Shown one piece after another: positions 1 through 9,221 of a stretch of 64,000 nt of DNA. Source of the DNA: an uncultured Aquimarina sp. (GTDB lineage: Bacteria; Bacteroidota; Bacteroidia; Flavobacteriales; Flavobacteriaceae); contig CANMLG010000005.1 in NCBI GenBank assembly GCA_947498765.1, positions 62,001-126,000 of the forward strand, written 5' to 3'. The notes below the pieces were generated by a model. It made no database searches, was not told the origin of the DNA, and saw only the letters and a list, made by a program, of their open reading frames with translations. Position numbers and translations under genes: made by a program. How positions within the stretch are numbered: position 1 is the first letter of the stretch; each line of letters opens with the position of its first letter.

Positions 1-629
1 TTAGCCGAATAACGTTTGTTAGGCATGGTATAACTAAGTGTACTCCTAAAAGCTCGTGTACTAGTCAATGAACTTACATAGGCTCCTAAGGTACGTACTC
101 CTTTGTAGGCTACCGAAAAATTAATATTTGGCGATGTATTAACTGTTAGAAACGCATCTAATTGTTGTCCTTGTTCCACTGCTGTTTGATAGTATAAATC
201 CGTTAATGGGGTTGGAACTCTATAATAATTAATATCCTTTGCTTCTAGGTAACCTAAATGCCGTACTCTTGCCCCAAAATGTGGCATTACCTCAAAATAC
301 TTAGATTGTTTTGCTAATTGCACATAAGGACTTCCTACATTCGGAAAAGGAACGAATTCAAAATCATCTTTTCTTAAATAGTTAAACTTATAATCTTTTT
401 GAATACTCAAGGTGGTATCTAGATAAGTCGTATCCCGCTCAGCAGTAATAATTTGATACAATTCTATCGGTGGCTTTTTTTTCTTCTCCTTGGGTTTTGA
501 AAATTTACGCTTGGAGTCTCCTTCCTCCTCATTTAAGGAATCGGTATTACCTATATCTCCTGGATTTATTTGTGCTTTTCCCGCTATGGAAACTGCTATT
601 AAAAAAATTATTAAACTGAATTGTTTCAT
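1..629 (-). CDS. Putative outer-membrane porin, 3' part cut off by the window edge
   Basis: Only the first 209 codons are visible; the frame stays open to the left edge, and the TAA at 1-3 is out of frame. The protein starts MKQFSLIIFLIAVSIAGKAQ, a signal peptide that probably ends after the A-x-A-like site near residue 19. A Lys/Pro-rich linker follows (KEKKKKPP), then the conserved block LYQIITAERDTTYLDTTLS and KDYKFNYLRKDDFE. This block is characteristic of the flavobacterial putative porin family (Porin_10), which is predicted to form an outer-membrane beta-barrel. The substrate is unknown. The gene is divergent from rnhB, with about 87 bp between the two starts. Family assignment is from recalled sequence similarity; the barrel itself lies mostly outside the window. 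Confidence 0.75.
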   Translation of the reverse strand, partial: MKQFSLIIFLIAVSIAGKAQINPGDIGNTDSLNEEEGDSKRKFSKPKEKKKKPPIELYQIITAERDTTYLDTTLSIQKDYKFNYLRKDDFEFVPFPNVGSPYVQLAKQSKYFEVMPHFGARVRHLGYLEAKDINYYRVPTPLTDLYYQTAVEQGQQLDAFLTVNTSPNINFSVAYKGVRTLGAYVSSLTSTRAFRSTLSYTMPNKRYSA

Positions 630-669
630 ACTACTAACTATAGATACTGAAACCTGTTCAGTATAGTGA

Positions 670-677
670 CAAAAATA
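670..677 (-). promoter_or_regulatory. Candidate -7 element for the porin gene
   Basis: The minus strand reads TATTTTTG, an exact match to the Bacteroidota -7 consensus TAnnTTTG, about 40 bp before the porin ATG. The nearest upstream TTG is 27 bp away, too far for the usual -33 spacing, so only the -7 element is supported. Confidence 0.35.
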
Positions 678-716
678 TGTTTTTTATACATATATTAGGC
701 CTTTCAATTTTGTATT

Positions 717-1316
717 TTGCTTATACTTAAAAAACATACCCATTTAATCGAATGTGGCACCGACGAAGCTGGCAGAGGTTGTTTGGCTGGCCCCGTTACT
801 GCTGCTGCTGTACTTTTGCCAGATAATTTTAGTAACCCTTTACTAAATGACTCCAAACAATTGAGCGAAAAAAACAGAAATACTTTACGTAAAATCATTG
901 AAAAAGAAGCTATATCATTTAAAGTCACCCATGTTTTTATGGACGAAATTCAAAAATTGAATATCCTACACGCTTCCATTGCCGCTATGCAACGTTCCAT
1001 TTTACAATTACAACCTACACCTGAATTTATTTTAGTAGACGGCAATAAATTTACACCTGTTGCAAACATTCCTCATGAATGCATTATTAAGGGCGATGGT
1101 AAATATGTAAATATTGCCGCAGCATCGGTATTGGCAAAAACTTACCGAGATGAATACATGCAAAAAATTGATGCAGAGTTCCCAATGTATGGGTGGAAAA
1201 AAAATAAAGGCTACCCTACTAAAACTCATAGGAATGCTATACGAGAATACGGTGTTACAAAATATCACCGTTTAGGATTCAAGCTATTACCCGAACAATA
1301 TACTTTAGAGCTATAA
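717..1316 (+). CDS. rnhB: Ribonuclease HII
   Basis: Cleaves the RNA strand of RNA-DNA hybrids and starts removal of misincorporated ribonucleotides from DNA. The 199-residue protein has the family hallmarks: [14 protein letters not shown] near residues 14-27, with the metal-binding pair Asp16-Glu17, then VDGN with Asp108 and KTYRDE with Asp145, which complete the catalytic carboxylates. Length is normal for bacterial RNase HII. No ATG fits. The start is TTG at 717, which places M-L directly before the conserved N-terminal strand, as in relatives. ATT at 714 is the only other near-cognate codon close by. The gene stands alone between a divergent porin and a downstream lipoprotein gene. Confidence 0.95.
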   Translation: MLILKKHTHLIECGTDEAGRGCLAGPVTAAAVLLPDNFSNPLLNDSKQLSEKNRNTLRKIIEKEAISFKVTHVFMDEIQKLNILHASIAAMQRSILQLQPTPEFILVDGNKFTPVANIPHECIIKGDGKYVNIAAASVLAKTYRDEYMQKIDAEFPMYGWKKNKGYPTKTHRNAIREYGVTKYHRLGFKLLPEQYTLEL

Positions 1317-1414
1317 ATTAATCAACAAGCTACTTTTAAAACACAAAAAAACTTCAAAAACGAATAAAAACGAACAGTTTTACGTTTCAATTAAAAAAGT
1401 TTAAATCACTTCAG

Positions 1415-1422
1415 TATTTTTG
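1415..1422 (+). promoter_or_regulatory. Candidate -7 element for the 848-aa lipoprotein gene
   Basis: TATTTTTG matches the Bacteroidota -7 consensus TAnnTTTG and lies about 50 bp before the ATG at 1473. No TTG is found at the expected -33 distance. Confidence 0.4.
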
Positions 1423-1472
1423 TAAGGAATTACATATAATTTCATTTACAATAAAGCTACAGCAATACCTAT

Positions 1473-4019
1473 ATGTCTGCACAAAATAGTACTCTTAAAT
1501 ACAAGTCGACACTTTTAAAATCATTCTTTTTTACTTGTATACTCATCTTTGTAGTTGGGTGTACTCAAAAAGCACCTAAAACAAAGTCTTCCATCCCTTT
1601 TATTCCGGCCAATACAAGCTTTATTATAAAAGGAACTCATTTAAAGAAAATACAATCTCACTTTTCAAACAATTCATTGTTAGCAAAAAACAAAACCAAT
1701 ACTTTGGTCAATTATTTTAAAAATATTGGAGGCTTTAAATTATTAACCAAAAAAAAACATGATTTTTATTTATGCTATTCCCCTATTGGGAAAACAGATT
1801 TAGGCTATACGTTAATAAGCCCTTTAAAACATAGTTTGCTTAGCGCTGAAAAAATAAAAAAATACACCACTGGTAATTTCTTATACAATAATACTACATA
1901 CAATGAAATTACCATAAATGAAGAAACATTTTACACCACAACATTGGATAGTACTTGGGTAGCTTCAGATAATAAATTATTGGTCGAAAACAGCATCCGT
2001 CAGTACCAAAACAAACCAAAAAAAACAACTAATCCTTACGCCGAAAGTTTAAAAGTATTAGAAGCTGATGACAATTCGTTTTCTGTAATAATAAACAACA
2101 AAAATAATCTTGATATCATTAAACGATTATTACCGAATTATGAAACTAGTACTTTTGAAACAAAAAATTGGAGTGGTTGGACTGCTGGTGATTTCAAAAT
2201 AGATAGTAACGCTATTACTTTTGATGGTATATACAAAGCCAAAGATTCAATTTATGATTACATGAATCTTTTTAATAACACTCAAGCACAGACTAATCAA
2301 TTAGCCAAAATTACACCTGCAAATTTTAAAAGTTTCACCTCATACACTTATGATAATTATTTGCTATTAGCTAATAATATTGCATTATATAACCATCAAG
2401 AATCGGATTTAAAAAATGATACCCTTGATGATTTTTTAACCGAAACTGATGAATTTGGAATCATTCGATTAACTAATGCAAAGGTACTTGCCTTTTCATT
2501 AATTAATGAAACACTAGATGTACCAACATATCTCCCTACCGAAGAAAACAATGAAACTTTCAGAGATTACAACATCTACAAATTAGAGGATAGCATTAAT
2601 TTTAATTCAAAATTAGCGCCACTAGTTCAAAGTGTTACAGAAGCTAATTATTATATTCAACTTTCTAGTTTTGTTATTTTTGCGAAAGATAAAAATGCAT
2701 TAAAAGATATCATTACTGCATCAAAAAACGAAAATATACTGCCTAATAAAAATTGGTATACTAATTTCTCAAATCAAATTGCCAATCAAAGTAGTTTGTT
2801 ACACCTTCAAAACACAAAAAGTTTAATCGATAAATTAGCCCTAAATGTAGCTGAACCTTTTGCCGAAAATTGGAAAAAAACAAAAAATGCTGACTATAAA
2901 CTTTTCGCAATCCAATGTACTGCTGATAATGGCTTTACACATATTCATCAAGTCATTTCAAAATCAGAATCCAAACATTCCGATTTCATTAAAGTAGCTC
3001 AAACAACAAGCACCGTTTTAGAAAATCCTATAATAAATACACCTCATTTTGTAAAAAACCATCTTACCAAAGGGATGGATGTTGTTGTACAGGATAAAAA
3101 CAATGAACTAAGCTTAATTGACAATGCCGGGAAAATTTTATGGCAAAAAGAAATTGGCGCTCCTATTTTAGGAAAAATCAAACAAATAGACATGTACCGC
3201 AATGGACGTTTGCAACTCATTTTCACAACACCAAATCAATTACATGTACTTGACCGAAATGGCAACAATGTACCCCCTTTTCCTTTAACATTTACCTCTA
3301 CTATAACACAACCTGTAGCCGTTTTTGATTATGATAAAAAAAGAAAATATCGTATTGCAGTTGTATTAAATGACAAAATTAAAATGTTTGACAATAAAGG
3401 TAAATCTGTAAATGGCTTTCGTTTTAAAAACAAATCAAAAGGAACTATTACTCATGCTCCAAAACATATAAAAGTAGATACAAAAGATTATATTGTGGTT
3501 AACGAAAGTAATACAGGCGTACACTTTTTAAACAGAACAGGTAAAAGAAGGGTAAAAATAAAACCAGGCTCAACAGAAACTACTAATGAATGGTTTTGGT
3601 ATAATAATTCATTTGCCTCTCTTACTTCTGATCAAAAATTAACTCAAATAACTACTTCGGGTAAGCTCAGCAAAAAAAATGCGCCTATTTCTATTGAAAA
3701 CACTCAAATTGATGCCACGTTAAAAACTTGGGTTTCCTTTGCCGAAAATACATTAAGTATAAAAGACAAAAAAGTTGATTTAGAATTTGGAGTATATTCA
3801 AAACCAAAAATATTTTACATTAATAATAAAGTTTATGTGAGTATTACTGATACACAAACCAGTAAAATTTATTTATATGATAGCAATGCCAAGCCCATTA
3901 ATGGTTTTCCTATTTATGGTAATAGTTTAATTGATATGCAAAATTCGGATAAAGATAATGCCTTAGAAATTATTACTATTGGCGAAAAGAATAGTATACT
4001 GTTCTATGAGATGAATTAA
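1473..4019 (+). CDS. Large exported lipoprotein of unknown function
   Basis: An 848-residue protein. Its N-terminus has a basic stretch, a hydrophobic segment (LKSFFFTCILIFVVGC) and a lipobox Cys near residue 30, so it should be a lipoprotein. The middle (roughly 40-520) is a low-complexity-poor soluble region rich in Asn, Lys and Thr, with no motif I recognise. The C-terminal third (about 530-848) has recurring short beta-rich units such as DNAGKILWQKEIG and LIDMQNSDKDNALEIITIG. These resemble PQQ/beta-propeller blades, with a dG-x-x-W/F-x-x-x pattern, so this part is probably a propeller. It follows rnhB and ends at a strong terminator. Function is unknown; a surface or periplasmic scaffold role is only a guess. 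Confidence 0.75.
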   Translation: MSAQNSTLKYKSTLLKSFFFTCILIFVVGCTQKAPKTKSSIPFIPANTSFIIKGTHLKKIQSHFSNNSLLAKNKTNTLVNYFKNIGGFKLLTKKKHDFYLCYSPIGKTDLGYTLISPLKHSLLSAEKIKKYTTGNFLYNNTTYNEITINEETFYTTTLDSTWVASDNKLLVENSIRQYQNKPKKTTNPYAESLKVLEADDNSFSVIINNKNNLDIIKRLLPNYETSTFETKNWSGWTAGDFKIDSNAITFDGIYKAKDSIYDYMNLFNNTQAQTNQLAKITPANFKSFTSYTYDNYLLLANNIALYNHQESDLKNDTLDDFLTETDEFGIIRLTNAKVLAFSLINETLDVPTYLPTEENNETFRDYNIYKLEDSINFNSKLAPLVQSVTEANYYIQLSSFVIFAKDKNALKDIITASKNENILPNKNWYTNFSNQIANQSSLLHLQNTKSLIDKLALNVAEPFAENWKKTKNADYKLFAIQCTADNGFTHIHQVISKSESKHSDFIKVAQTTSTVLENPIINTPHFVKNHLTKGMDVVVQDKNNELSLIDNAGKILWQKEIGAPILGKIKQIDMYRNGRLQLIFTTPNQLHVLDRNGNNVPPFPLTFTSTITQPVAVFDYDKKRKYRIAVVLNDKIKMFDNKGKSVNGFRFKNKSKGTITHAPKHIKVDTKDYIVVNESNTGVHFLNRTGKRRVKIKPGSTETTNEWFWYNNSFASLTSDQKLTQITTSGKLSKKNAPISIENTQIDATLKTWVSFAENTLSIKDKKVDLEFGVYSKPKIFYINNKVYVSITDTQTSKIYLYDSNAKPINGFPIYGNSLIDMQNSDKDNALEIITIGEKNSILFYEMN

Positions 4020-4083
4020 GTTAATTTGGATCTTCTTAAAAGGCTTATTTAGAAAATAGCCTGATTCTCACGAATCGTACATG

Positions 4084-4126
4084 AAAAATCCAAAATTTGA
4101 TAAATTCAAGTTTTGGATTTTTTTTT
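4084..4126 (+). terminator. Intrinsic terminator after the 848-aa lipoprotein gene
   Basis: A 12-bp perfect stem AAAAATCCAAAA / TTTTGGATTTTT with a 14-nt loop, running into a T tract on the plus strand, 65 bp after the stop codon. Confidence 0.8.
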
Positions 4127-4372
4127 AAGATTATATCATTACTTCTGATTTTCAGTTTTTACAATATAATGACAGTAGCATTAAAAATTATCTACTCCTA
4201 AATGAATTCAAAAAAACTTACAATACAGTCATTTTGAAAATACAATTGCCGCATTTTAAAACATAAAAAACTTACTACAAAGAGCCAAAATAAATTCAGG
4301 CTTTAACATATCGTATTCAATCACAAAATGCTATTTACTTTCCAATAGACCTTTTTTGATTAAAGTCAAAAT
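4127..4372. other. AT-rich intergenic stretch between two terminators
   Basis: Lies between the plus-strand terminator at 4084-4126 and the convergent terminator at 4373-4414. No credible open frame, repeat or RNA signal was seen in it. Confidence 0.6.
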
Positions 4373-4414
4373 AAAAAATCTAAGAATTGATTTATTTCAA
4401 TTCTTAGATTTTTT
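4373..4414 (-). terminator. Terminator of the polysaccharide operon (after wzc)
   Basis: A perfect 18-bp stem, AAAAAATCTAAGAATTGA paired with TCAATTCTTAGATTTTTT, and a 6-nt loop, 34 bp downstream of the wzc stop. Both strands end in T runs, so it can act in both directions. Confidence 0.85.
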
Positions 4415-4447
4415 GAAAAAGTGATTCTATTATTACTCCTTAAACTA

Positions 4448-6835
4448 TTAGGATTTTTTGAATATTCTTTGATACCACTTATCGTTCACCTCTTCACCAT
4501 ATCCATACCCATACTTAGTACCATAACCTAAGTTATTTTCCTTAACATCATTTATTACAAAGGCCAAACCTTTTAGTTTATTTTCTTCTTTTAGTTGCTT
4601 TGGATATTGCAATAATCTTGTATCTGTAAATCCTGCTCTGGTAACATACAAAGTAATATCAGCGATCTTACTTATCAATAATGTATCTGTCACTAACATA
4701 GTCGGTGCCGTATCTACAATTATAATATCATAATCTGCACTTACACTTTCAACTAACTCCTGAAGTCTTCCATTATTTAAGAGTTCAGTTGGATTAGGCG
4801 GTATACGCCCCGAAAACACAACATCAACATTAGTTTCATTATGATTAATATTAGTAATAACTTCATCAACTTGAACTGAATCATCATAAAGATATTCTGC
4901 TAAGCCTTTAGCCTTTTTCTCTTCTGGTTGTTCAAATCTATGTAATTGAGGGTTTCTTATATCAGCACCGATTATCAAAATTTTATTTCCAGCTTCAGCT
5001 AGTGATAAACATAAATTATAGGATACGAATGTTTTTCCTTCTCCTTTAATTGTTGAAGTCACAAAAATATTTAACGCTTTACCATCAATATGCTTTCCTT
5101 TTGAAAAATAATTCAAATTTGTAGTTAAAATCCTAAATGATTCTCCCAATGGCGTTCTATCATTACGCCCAATTACATCTTTATTATTCCTTTTTATTCT
5201 AGGTAATTCTGACAATACAGGAATTCCACCAGCTATTAATTCCACATCTGATTTAGAGTGAATTTTGGTATCCATTAAATCATTGATATAAATAATTGAA
5301 AAAGGAATCAACAATCCTAACATTAATGCAGCCAATAAAATAATTTTCTTATTTGGGGCAATTGGTCTTTGCAAACTATATGCTTTATCTATAACTTTAG
5401 CCACAGGCTCTGTTACAGACATTGATATAGATGTTTCCTCCCTCTTTTTCAACAAAAACAAGTATAATGATTCTTTAATTTGTTGTTGCCTTTCAATTAC
5501 TCTAAAATCTTTCTCTATAGCCGGAATTGAAGCTATCTTATAATCTATCTTAGATTGCTCTTTCTGGTAATCTTTTTTGGTTATCAAAAAGTTATTTCTC
5601 TGATTTTGTAATGCTTCTAATAAATTTATTTTTTGAGCTTCAATATCTGAAGTTAAATCAATTACTAATGGGTTCAATTCGGTTGAATTAGTAAGTAAAC
5701 GATCTCTTTCTAAAACTAATTTATTGTACTGATCAATAGAATTATTCACTCCTCCATCATTCAATCCTATGTTAGGCGGTAATATATCTGATTTTCTATT
5801 GGAATCTTTTAAATATGATATCATTGAATTTGTTAAATCCAATTGTGTCTCTATATTTAAAATTCTTTTCTTTGAATCACTAACTTCATCAATAAAAACT
5901 TCTGCTTCCGCTTTCATATCAGTTAGCTTATTTCCTTTTTTAAAAATCTTTTTTATAATCTCAATAGAATCCAACTCTCTTGATATTAAACGAAGCCTTT
6001 CTGATATAAAATTTGCCGTATTCTTTGAGAGTAAATTTTTATCATCAATGGCTTGTTGATTGTAATATTTAATCAACGTATTTAATACATCTCTTGACTT
6101 ATATTTATTAGTAGTCTTAGTAGAAATATCAATAATACTACTTCGCTTTCCTTTTTTTTCGGCTGAAATTTCTCTTTGTAAAATAGAGACATAAGAGTCA
6201 ATAGGTAAAATAGACAGACTAACACTCTCTATAGGTTCCTTTGCTTTTTTGTTTTGTAAAAACTGATTTGATTTTTCTATTACAAGATTTCCTTGTTCAA
6301 AGGATATTACAGAACCATAATTGTATTCTTTAACAATATCATTCTCAATATCATTTAATATAAAACTTTGATCAGACTTTAATTCTAAAAATATTTCATT
6401 TATTGAGAATAAATCATCTTTTCTAATATTTTTATTCCATTCAAATTTAATCTTAAAAGGGGTATAACTATATGCATCAATAGTTTTTAATCCTTTTTTT
6501 GTTTCTTGGATAACATTTAAATTTAATTCTTTTGTTAAAGTAGTTAATAAGGTTTTTGATTTTATAATATCAATCTCATCATCAATATCCGTATTTCCTC
6601 CTGCTACTCCTAAATCTGCAAATACAGCTAATTCAGACAAACCTCTACCTTCTGTTTTATCTTTAATCAAAACAGTTATAATTGACTGATACACAGAATT
6701 AGACCTTATTAGATATATAGATGCAAATAATAAAGTAATAAAAACAGATATTACAAACCATTTCCAATGAATTAGGTATTTTTGTAATTCTTGCATTAAA
6801 GAAAATTCTTCTTCTTTTCCTAAAGAGTTATTCAT
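4448..6835 (-). CDS. wzc: Polysaccharide co-polymerase / BY-family tyrosine autokinase (Wzc type)
   Basis: Controls chain length and export of surface polysaccharide together with Wza, and cycles through tyrosine autophosphorylation. The 795-residue protein has a Wzz-type N-terminus with the first membrane helix at about 29-47, a long periplasmic coiled-coil region, and a second helix near 510-530 preceded by the Pro-rich RPIAPNK. The cytoplasmic kinase domain follows: Walker A STIKGEGKT near 593-601, Walker A' ILIIGADIRNPQ near 618-629, Walker B DIIIVDTAP near 702-710. The tail has the expected Tyr cluster (GYGTKYGYGYG and a later WY). It is the last gene of the minus-strand locus, 23 bp after wza, and is followed by a strong terminator. 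Confidence 0.95.
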   Translation of the reverse strand: MNNSLGKEEEFSLMQELQKYLIHWKWFVISVFITLLFASIYLIRSNSVYQSIITVLIKDKTEGRGLSELAVFADLGVAGGNTDIDDEIDIIKSKTLLTTLTKELNLNVIQETKKGLKTIDAYSYTPFKIKFEWNKNIRKDDLFSINEIFLELKSDQSFILNDIENDIVKEYNYGSVISFEQGNLVIEKSNQFLQNKKAKEPIESVSLSILPIDSYVSILQREISAEKKGKRSSIIDISTKTTNKYKSRDVLNTLIKYYNQQAIDDKNLLSKNTANFISERLRLISRELDSIEIIKKIFKKGNKLTDMKAEAEVFIDEVSDSKKRILNIETQLDLTNSMISYLKDSNRKSDILPPNIGLNDGGVNNSIDQYNKLVLERDRLLTNSTELNPLVIDLTSDIEAQKINLLEALQNQRNNFLITKKDYQKEQSKIDYKIASIPAIEKDFRVIERQQQIKESLYLFLLKKREETSISMSVTEPVAKVIDKAYSLQRPIAPNKKIILLAALMLGLLIPFSIIYINDLMDTKIHSKSDVELIAGGIPVLSELPRIKRNNKDVIGRNDRTPLGESFRILTTNLNYFSKGKHIDGKALNIFVTSTIKGEGKTFVSYNLCLSLAEAGNKILIIGADIRNPQLHRFEQPEEKKAKGLAEYLYDDSVQVDEVITNINHNETNVDVVFSGRIPPNPTELLNNGRLQELVESVSADYDIIIVDTAPTMLVTDTLLISKIADITLYVTRAGFTDTRLLQYPKQLKEENKLKGLAFVINDVKENNLGYGTKYGYGYGEEVNDKWYQRIFKKS

Positions 6836-6858
6836 ATAATATTTAATTCAAATGTTGT

Positions 6859-7629
6859 TTAATTTCTATTTAAAAAAGTAAGTATTGATAGTATTGCCCC
6901 TGCAACACTTATTATCAAAGGAGTATTTTTAATTATAGATGAACTTGATTGAACCCTCACACTAGATGGGGAAACCAAAACAACATCATTTTGTTGTAAA
7001 AAATAATACGGAGAATTTAATATTGAAGAATCTCTAAAATCTACTTTATTGTAGGTCTTTTTACCATCTTCTTCTCTTATTAACAAAACATCTTCTCGCT
7101 TACCTAAAATAGTCATATCACCTGCCCTACTTAAGGCCTCTAATATTGTTATCCTTTCATCTTGAATACTGAATGTTCCTGGCTGATTTACCTCCCCTAA
7201 AACTGAAACTTTAAAATTTATAATCCTTAAGTTAATTATTGGGTTTATCACGTACTTTGAAATTTCTTTTTTCAAATACTCTACTGCATCTACTTTTGTT
7301 AGTCCTGATAAACGTATTTTTCCTAATACTGGAAACTCAATATTGCCATTCGCATCAACTAAATACGACTGTAATCGTTGACTTCCATTAATAACGTCTC
7401 CACTACCTGTTGCAATTATAGGTAAATTAAATGGCTGAGCAGATTTTTTATCAACTGAAGAAACTGTAATCGACAATAAATCATTTTTTCTTATTCTAGG
7501 CTCATTCTTAACAAATTTATTAGTATCAACATAAGAATCTATATCTTGAAAATATAGTATATTTTTTTTTGAAGCACAAGAAATTATCAGCATTGTACTA
7601 AAAATTATCGCTATTTTTTTAAAATTCAT
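6859..7629 (-). CDS. wza: Polysaccharide export outer-membrane lipoprotein (Wza type)
   Basis: Forms the outer-membrane export channel used with the neighbouring Wzc. I prefer the ATG at 7629, because it gives a clean lipoprotein signal (MNFKKIAIIFSTMLIISC, lipid-modified Cys18) and a 256-residue protein. An in-frame ATG at 7695 would add 22 residues that break the signal peptide. After the signal come the poly-export domain (RKNDLLSITVSSVD ... FPVLGKIRLSGLT) and an SLBB-like domain (VSVLGEVNQPGTFSI). Near the C-terminus a short hydrophobic helix (TPLIISVAGAILSILTFL) probably spans the outer membrane. It lies directly upstream of wzc in the same direction. Confidence 0.93.
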   Translation of the reverse strand: MNFKKIAIIFSTMLIISCASKKNILYFQDIDSYVDTNKFVKNEPRIRKNDLLSITVSSVDKKSAQPFNLPIIATGSGDVINGSQRLQSYLVDANGNIEFPVLGKIRLSGLTKVDAVEYLKKEISKYVINPIINLRIINFKVSVLGEVNQPGTFSIQDERITILEALSRAGDMTILGKREDVLLIREEDGKKTYNKVDFRDSSILNSPYYFLQQNDVVLVSPSSVRVQSSSSIIKNTPLIISVAGAILSILTFLNRN

Positions 7630-7834
7630 ATCTAAATTTATTCTTTTGCCAATTACAGCTTTTTTAATTTTGGTTTGATTAAAAAATAAATTCAAAAATA
7701 TACAGTATTATCTTATTATCCCAGAAATTAACGACCAATTAAAATTTTATTTTAAATAAAATCAATTTTTAAGAGTTTACATAGTTTTTTAAATATTTAT
7801 CCCTATTTATATAAAATTCAAAAAAAACACTTTT

Positions 7835-9181
7835 TCACATCACTCTACGTCTAAATTTATTCAAAAAAAAGAAAGCAAATTGAATTAAAATTATTCCTAA
7901 AATAAAACTTGATAATTTATTTATTGAACTATATAAATCCCCTCTTAATAAATAAAATTCAAATCCTAAAAAAAACAAGAAAATAATTTTATAATAAATA
8001 TTAATCTTTAAATTATTGAAAGCATAATCATAAATTGCATTAAAAGCAACTAATAAAATTAAAAAAATAATAACCCCCCATAAACCAAAATTAGCATAAC
8101 CCTCACCCCAATATGGCATAGAAACATTAGTATAGTTGTAATTTTTCACTTGAGCCATCATTCTACCCGTTCCAACAGGTCTACCAGGCCACATGCTTTC
8201 TTGAACAAAGAAAAAAACACTTCCTAATAATTGCCTACCATTAGTTATAATTCCTATAGTGTATAATTGAGCAAAATTATAAAATGCATCTAAGTGAGCT
8301 GAAGTAAATAAGCTCTCTCCCAAATAAATTGTATTTTTTCGAATCCTAAAAAAATTTAATACGGGAAATATTAAAAATACCCCAAAAAAAAAGGAAAGAG
8401 AGTACACTAAATGCCTTTTCATCAAAGGCACAAAAGTTATAATTAAGGGAAGATAGAATGCAACCATAGTCCCTCTAGATAGAGATAATGGGAATGCTGT
8501 TAATATTGCCAAAAAAATTAATATAATATTAAATCTTTTATTTGTGTATGTATAATTATAAAGTAATAATACAATTATTGGAATTGCTCTTATAATTAAC
8601 AATAAAGCATATCCAAACAAACCAAAATTGGTATTATTTTTTTGCCAATCGTTTGGTGGTGGTCTCTTAAAAACAATATCAACATCATAATTAATCAAAA
8701 TCAAAAAAAACAAAAACGAAAGACTACTTATAATAATATAATCTAGTTGATTATTTTCTATTACTTTCATATTTGATTTTTTCCATTTTACTTTCTTTAA
8801 ATAAGAAATTACAATATGATATATAAATAAATATAGTATTTGAATTAAAATTAAAATCAATCCTAATTTTTGATAAATATTATCTTCAATACTATTTGCT
8901 TCGTAAAAACCTACTTTATTTTTAAATTGAATTACTGGCGCAACAGCTAAAAAAAAATATGTAAAAATATGATAGGTTTTATTAAGTGAAAAGCTCCATT
9001 TATCAATTGACAAAAAAACCCCATACAGAGAAAGAAGTGCCACTATAAAAAATTGTGTAATGGCAGTCAAATTATACTTAGATCCAGAATCAATATAGAA
9101 TATAATAAAACTTACAAAAGACAATATTACAAAAACTATAACATTTTTATTGATTGTATACTTTGAAAAAAATCTATTCAT
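7835..9181 (-). CDS. wzy: Polytopic O-antigen/capsule polymerase (Wzy family)
   Basis: Predicted to join lipid-linked repeat units into polysaccharide on the periplasmic side of the inner membrane. The 448-residue protein is almost entirely hydrophobic, with about ten to twelve membrane helices. One large loop carries the conserved region ESMWPGRPVGTGR followed by NVSMPYWGEGYANFGLWG. That Pro/Gly-rich loop and the EGYANFG motif resemble the O-ag_pol_Wzy family (PF14296), better than the EpsG-like protein at 12986. It lies between a GT4 gene and wza; the 205 bp before wza hold no gene. Wzy proteins diverge strongly, so the family call rests on topology, the loop motif and context. Confidence 0.75.
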   Translation of the reverse strand: MNRFFSKYTINKNVIVFVILSFVSFIIFYIDSGSKYNLTAITQFFIVALLSLYGVFLSIDKWSFSLNKTYHIFTYFFLAVAPVIQFKNKVGFYEANSIEDNIYQKLGLILILIQILYLFIYHIVISYLKKVKWKKSNMKVIENNQLDYIIISSLSFLFFLILINYDVDIVFKRPPPNDWQKNNTNFGLFGYALLLIIRAIPIIVLLLYNYTYTNKRFNIILIFLAILTAFPLSLSRGTMVAFYLPLIITFVPLMKRHLVYSLSFFFGVFLIFPVLNFFRIRKNTIYLGESLFTSAHLDAFYNFAQLYTIGIITNGRQLLGSVFFFVQESMWPGRPVGTGRMMAQVKNYNYTNVSMPYWGEGYANFGLWGVIIFLILLVAFNAIYDYAFNNLKINIYYKIIFLFFLGFEFYLLRGDLYSSINKLSSFILGIILIQFAFFFLNKFRRRVM

Positions 9182-9221
9182 ATATAACTACTATTGACAT
9201 AAACACCTTTGCCTTATAATA

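Noticed and set aside
1-3. TAA on the minus strand as the stop of the porin gene
   Set aside because: It is out of frame with the ATG at 629; the reading frame runs off the window.
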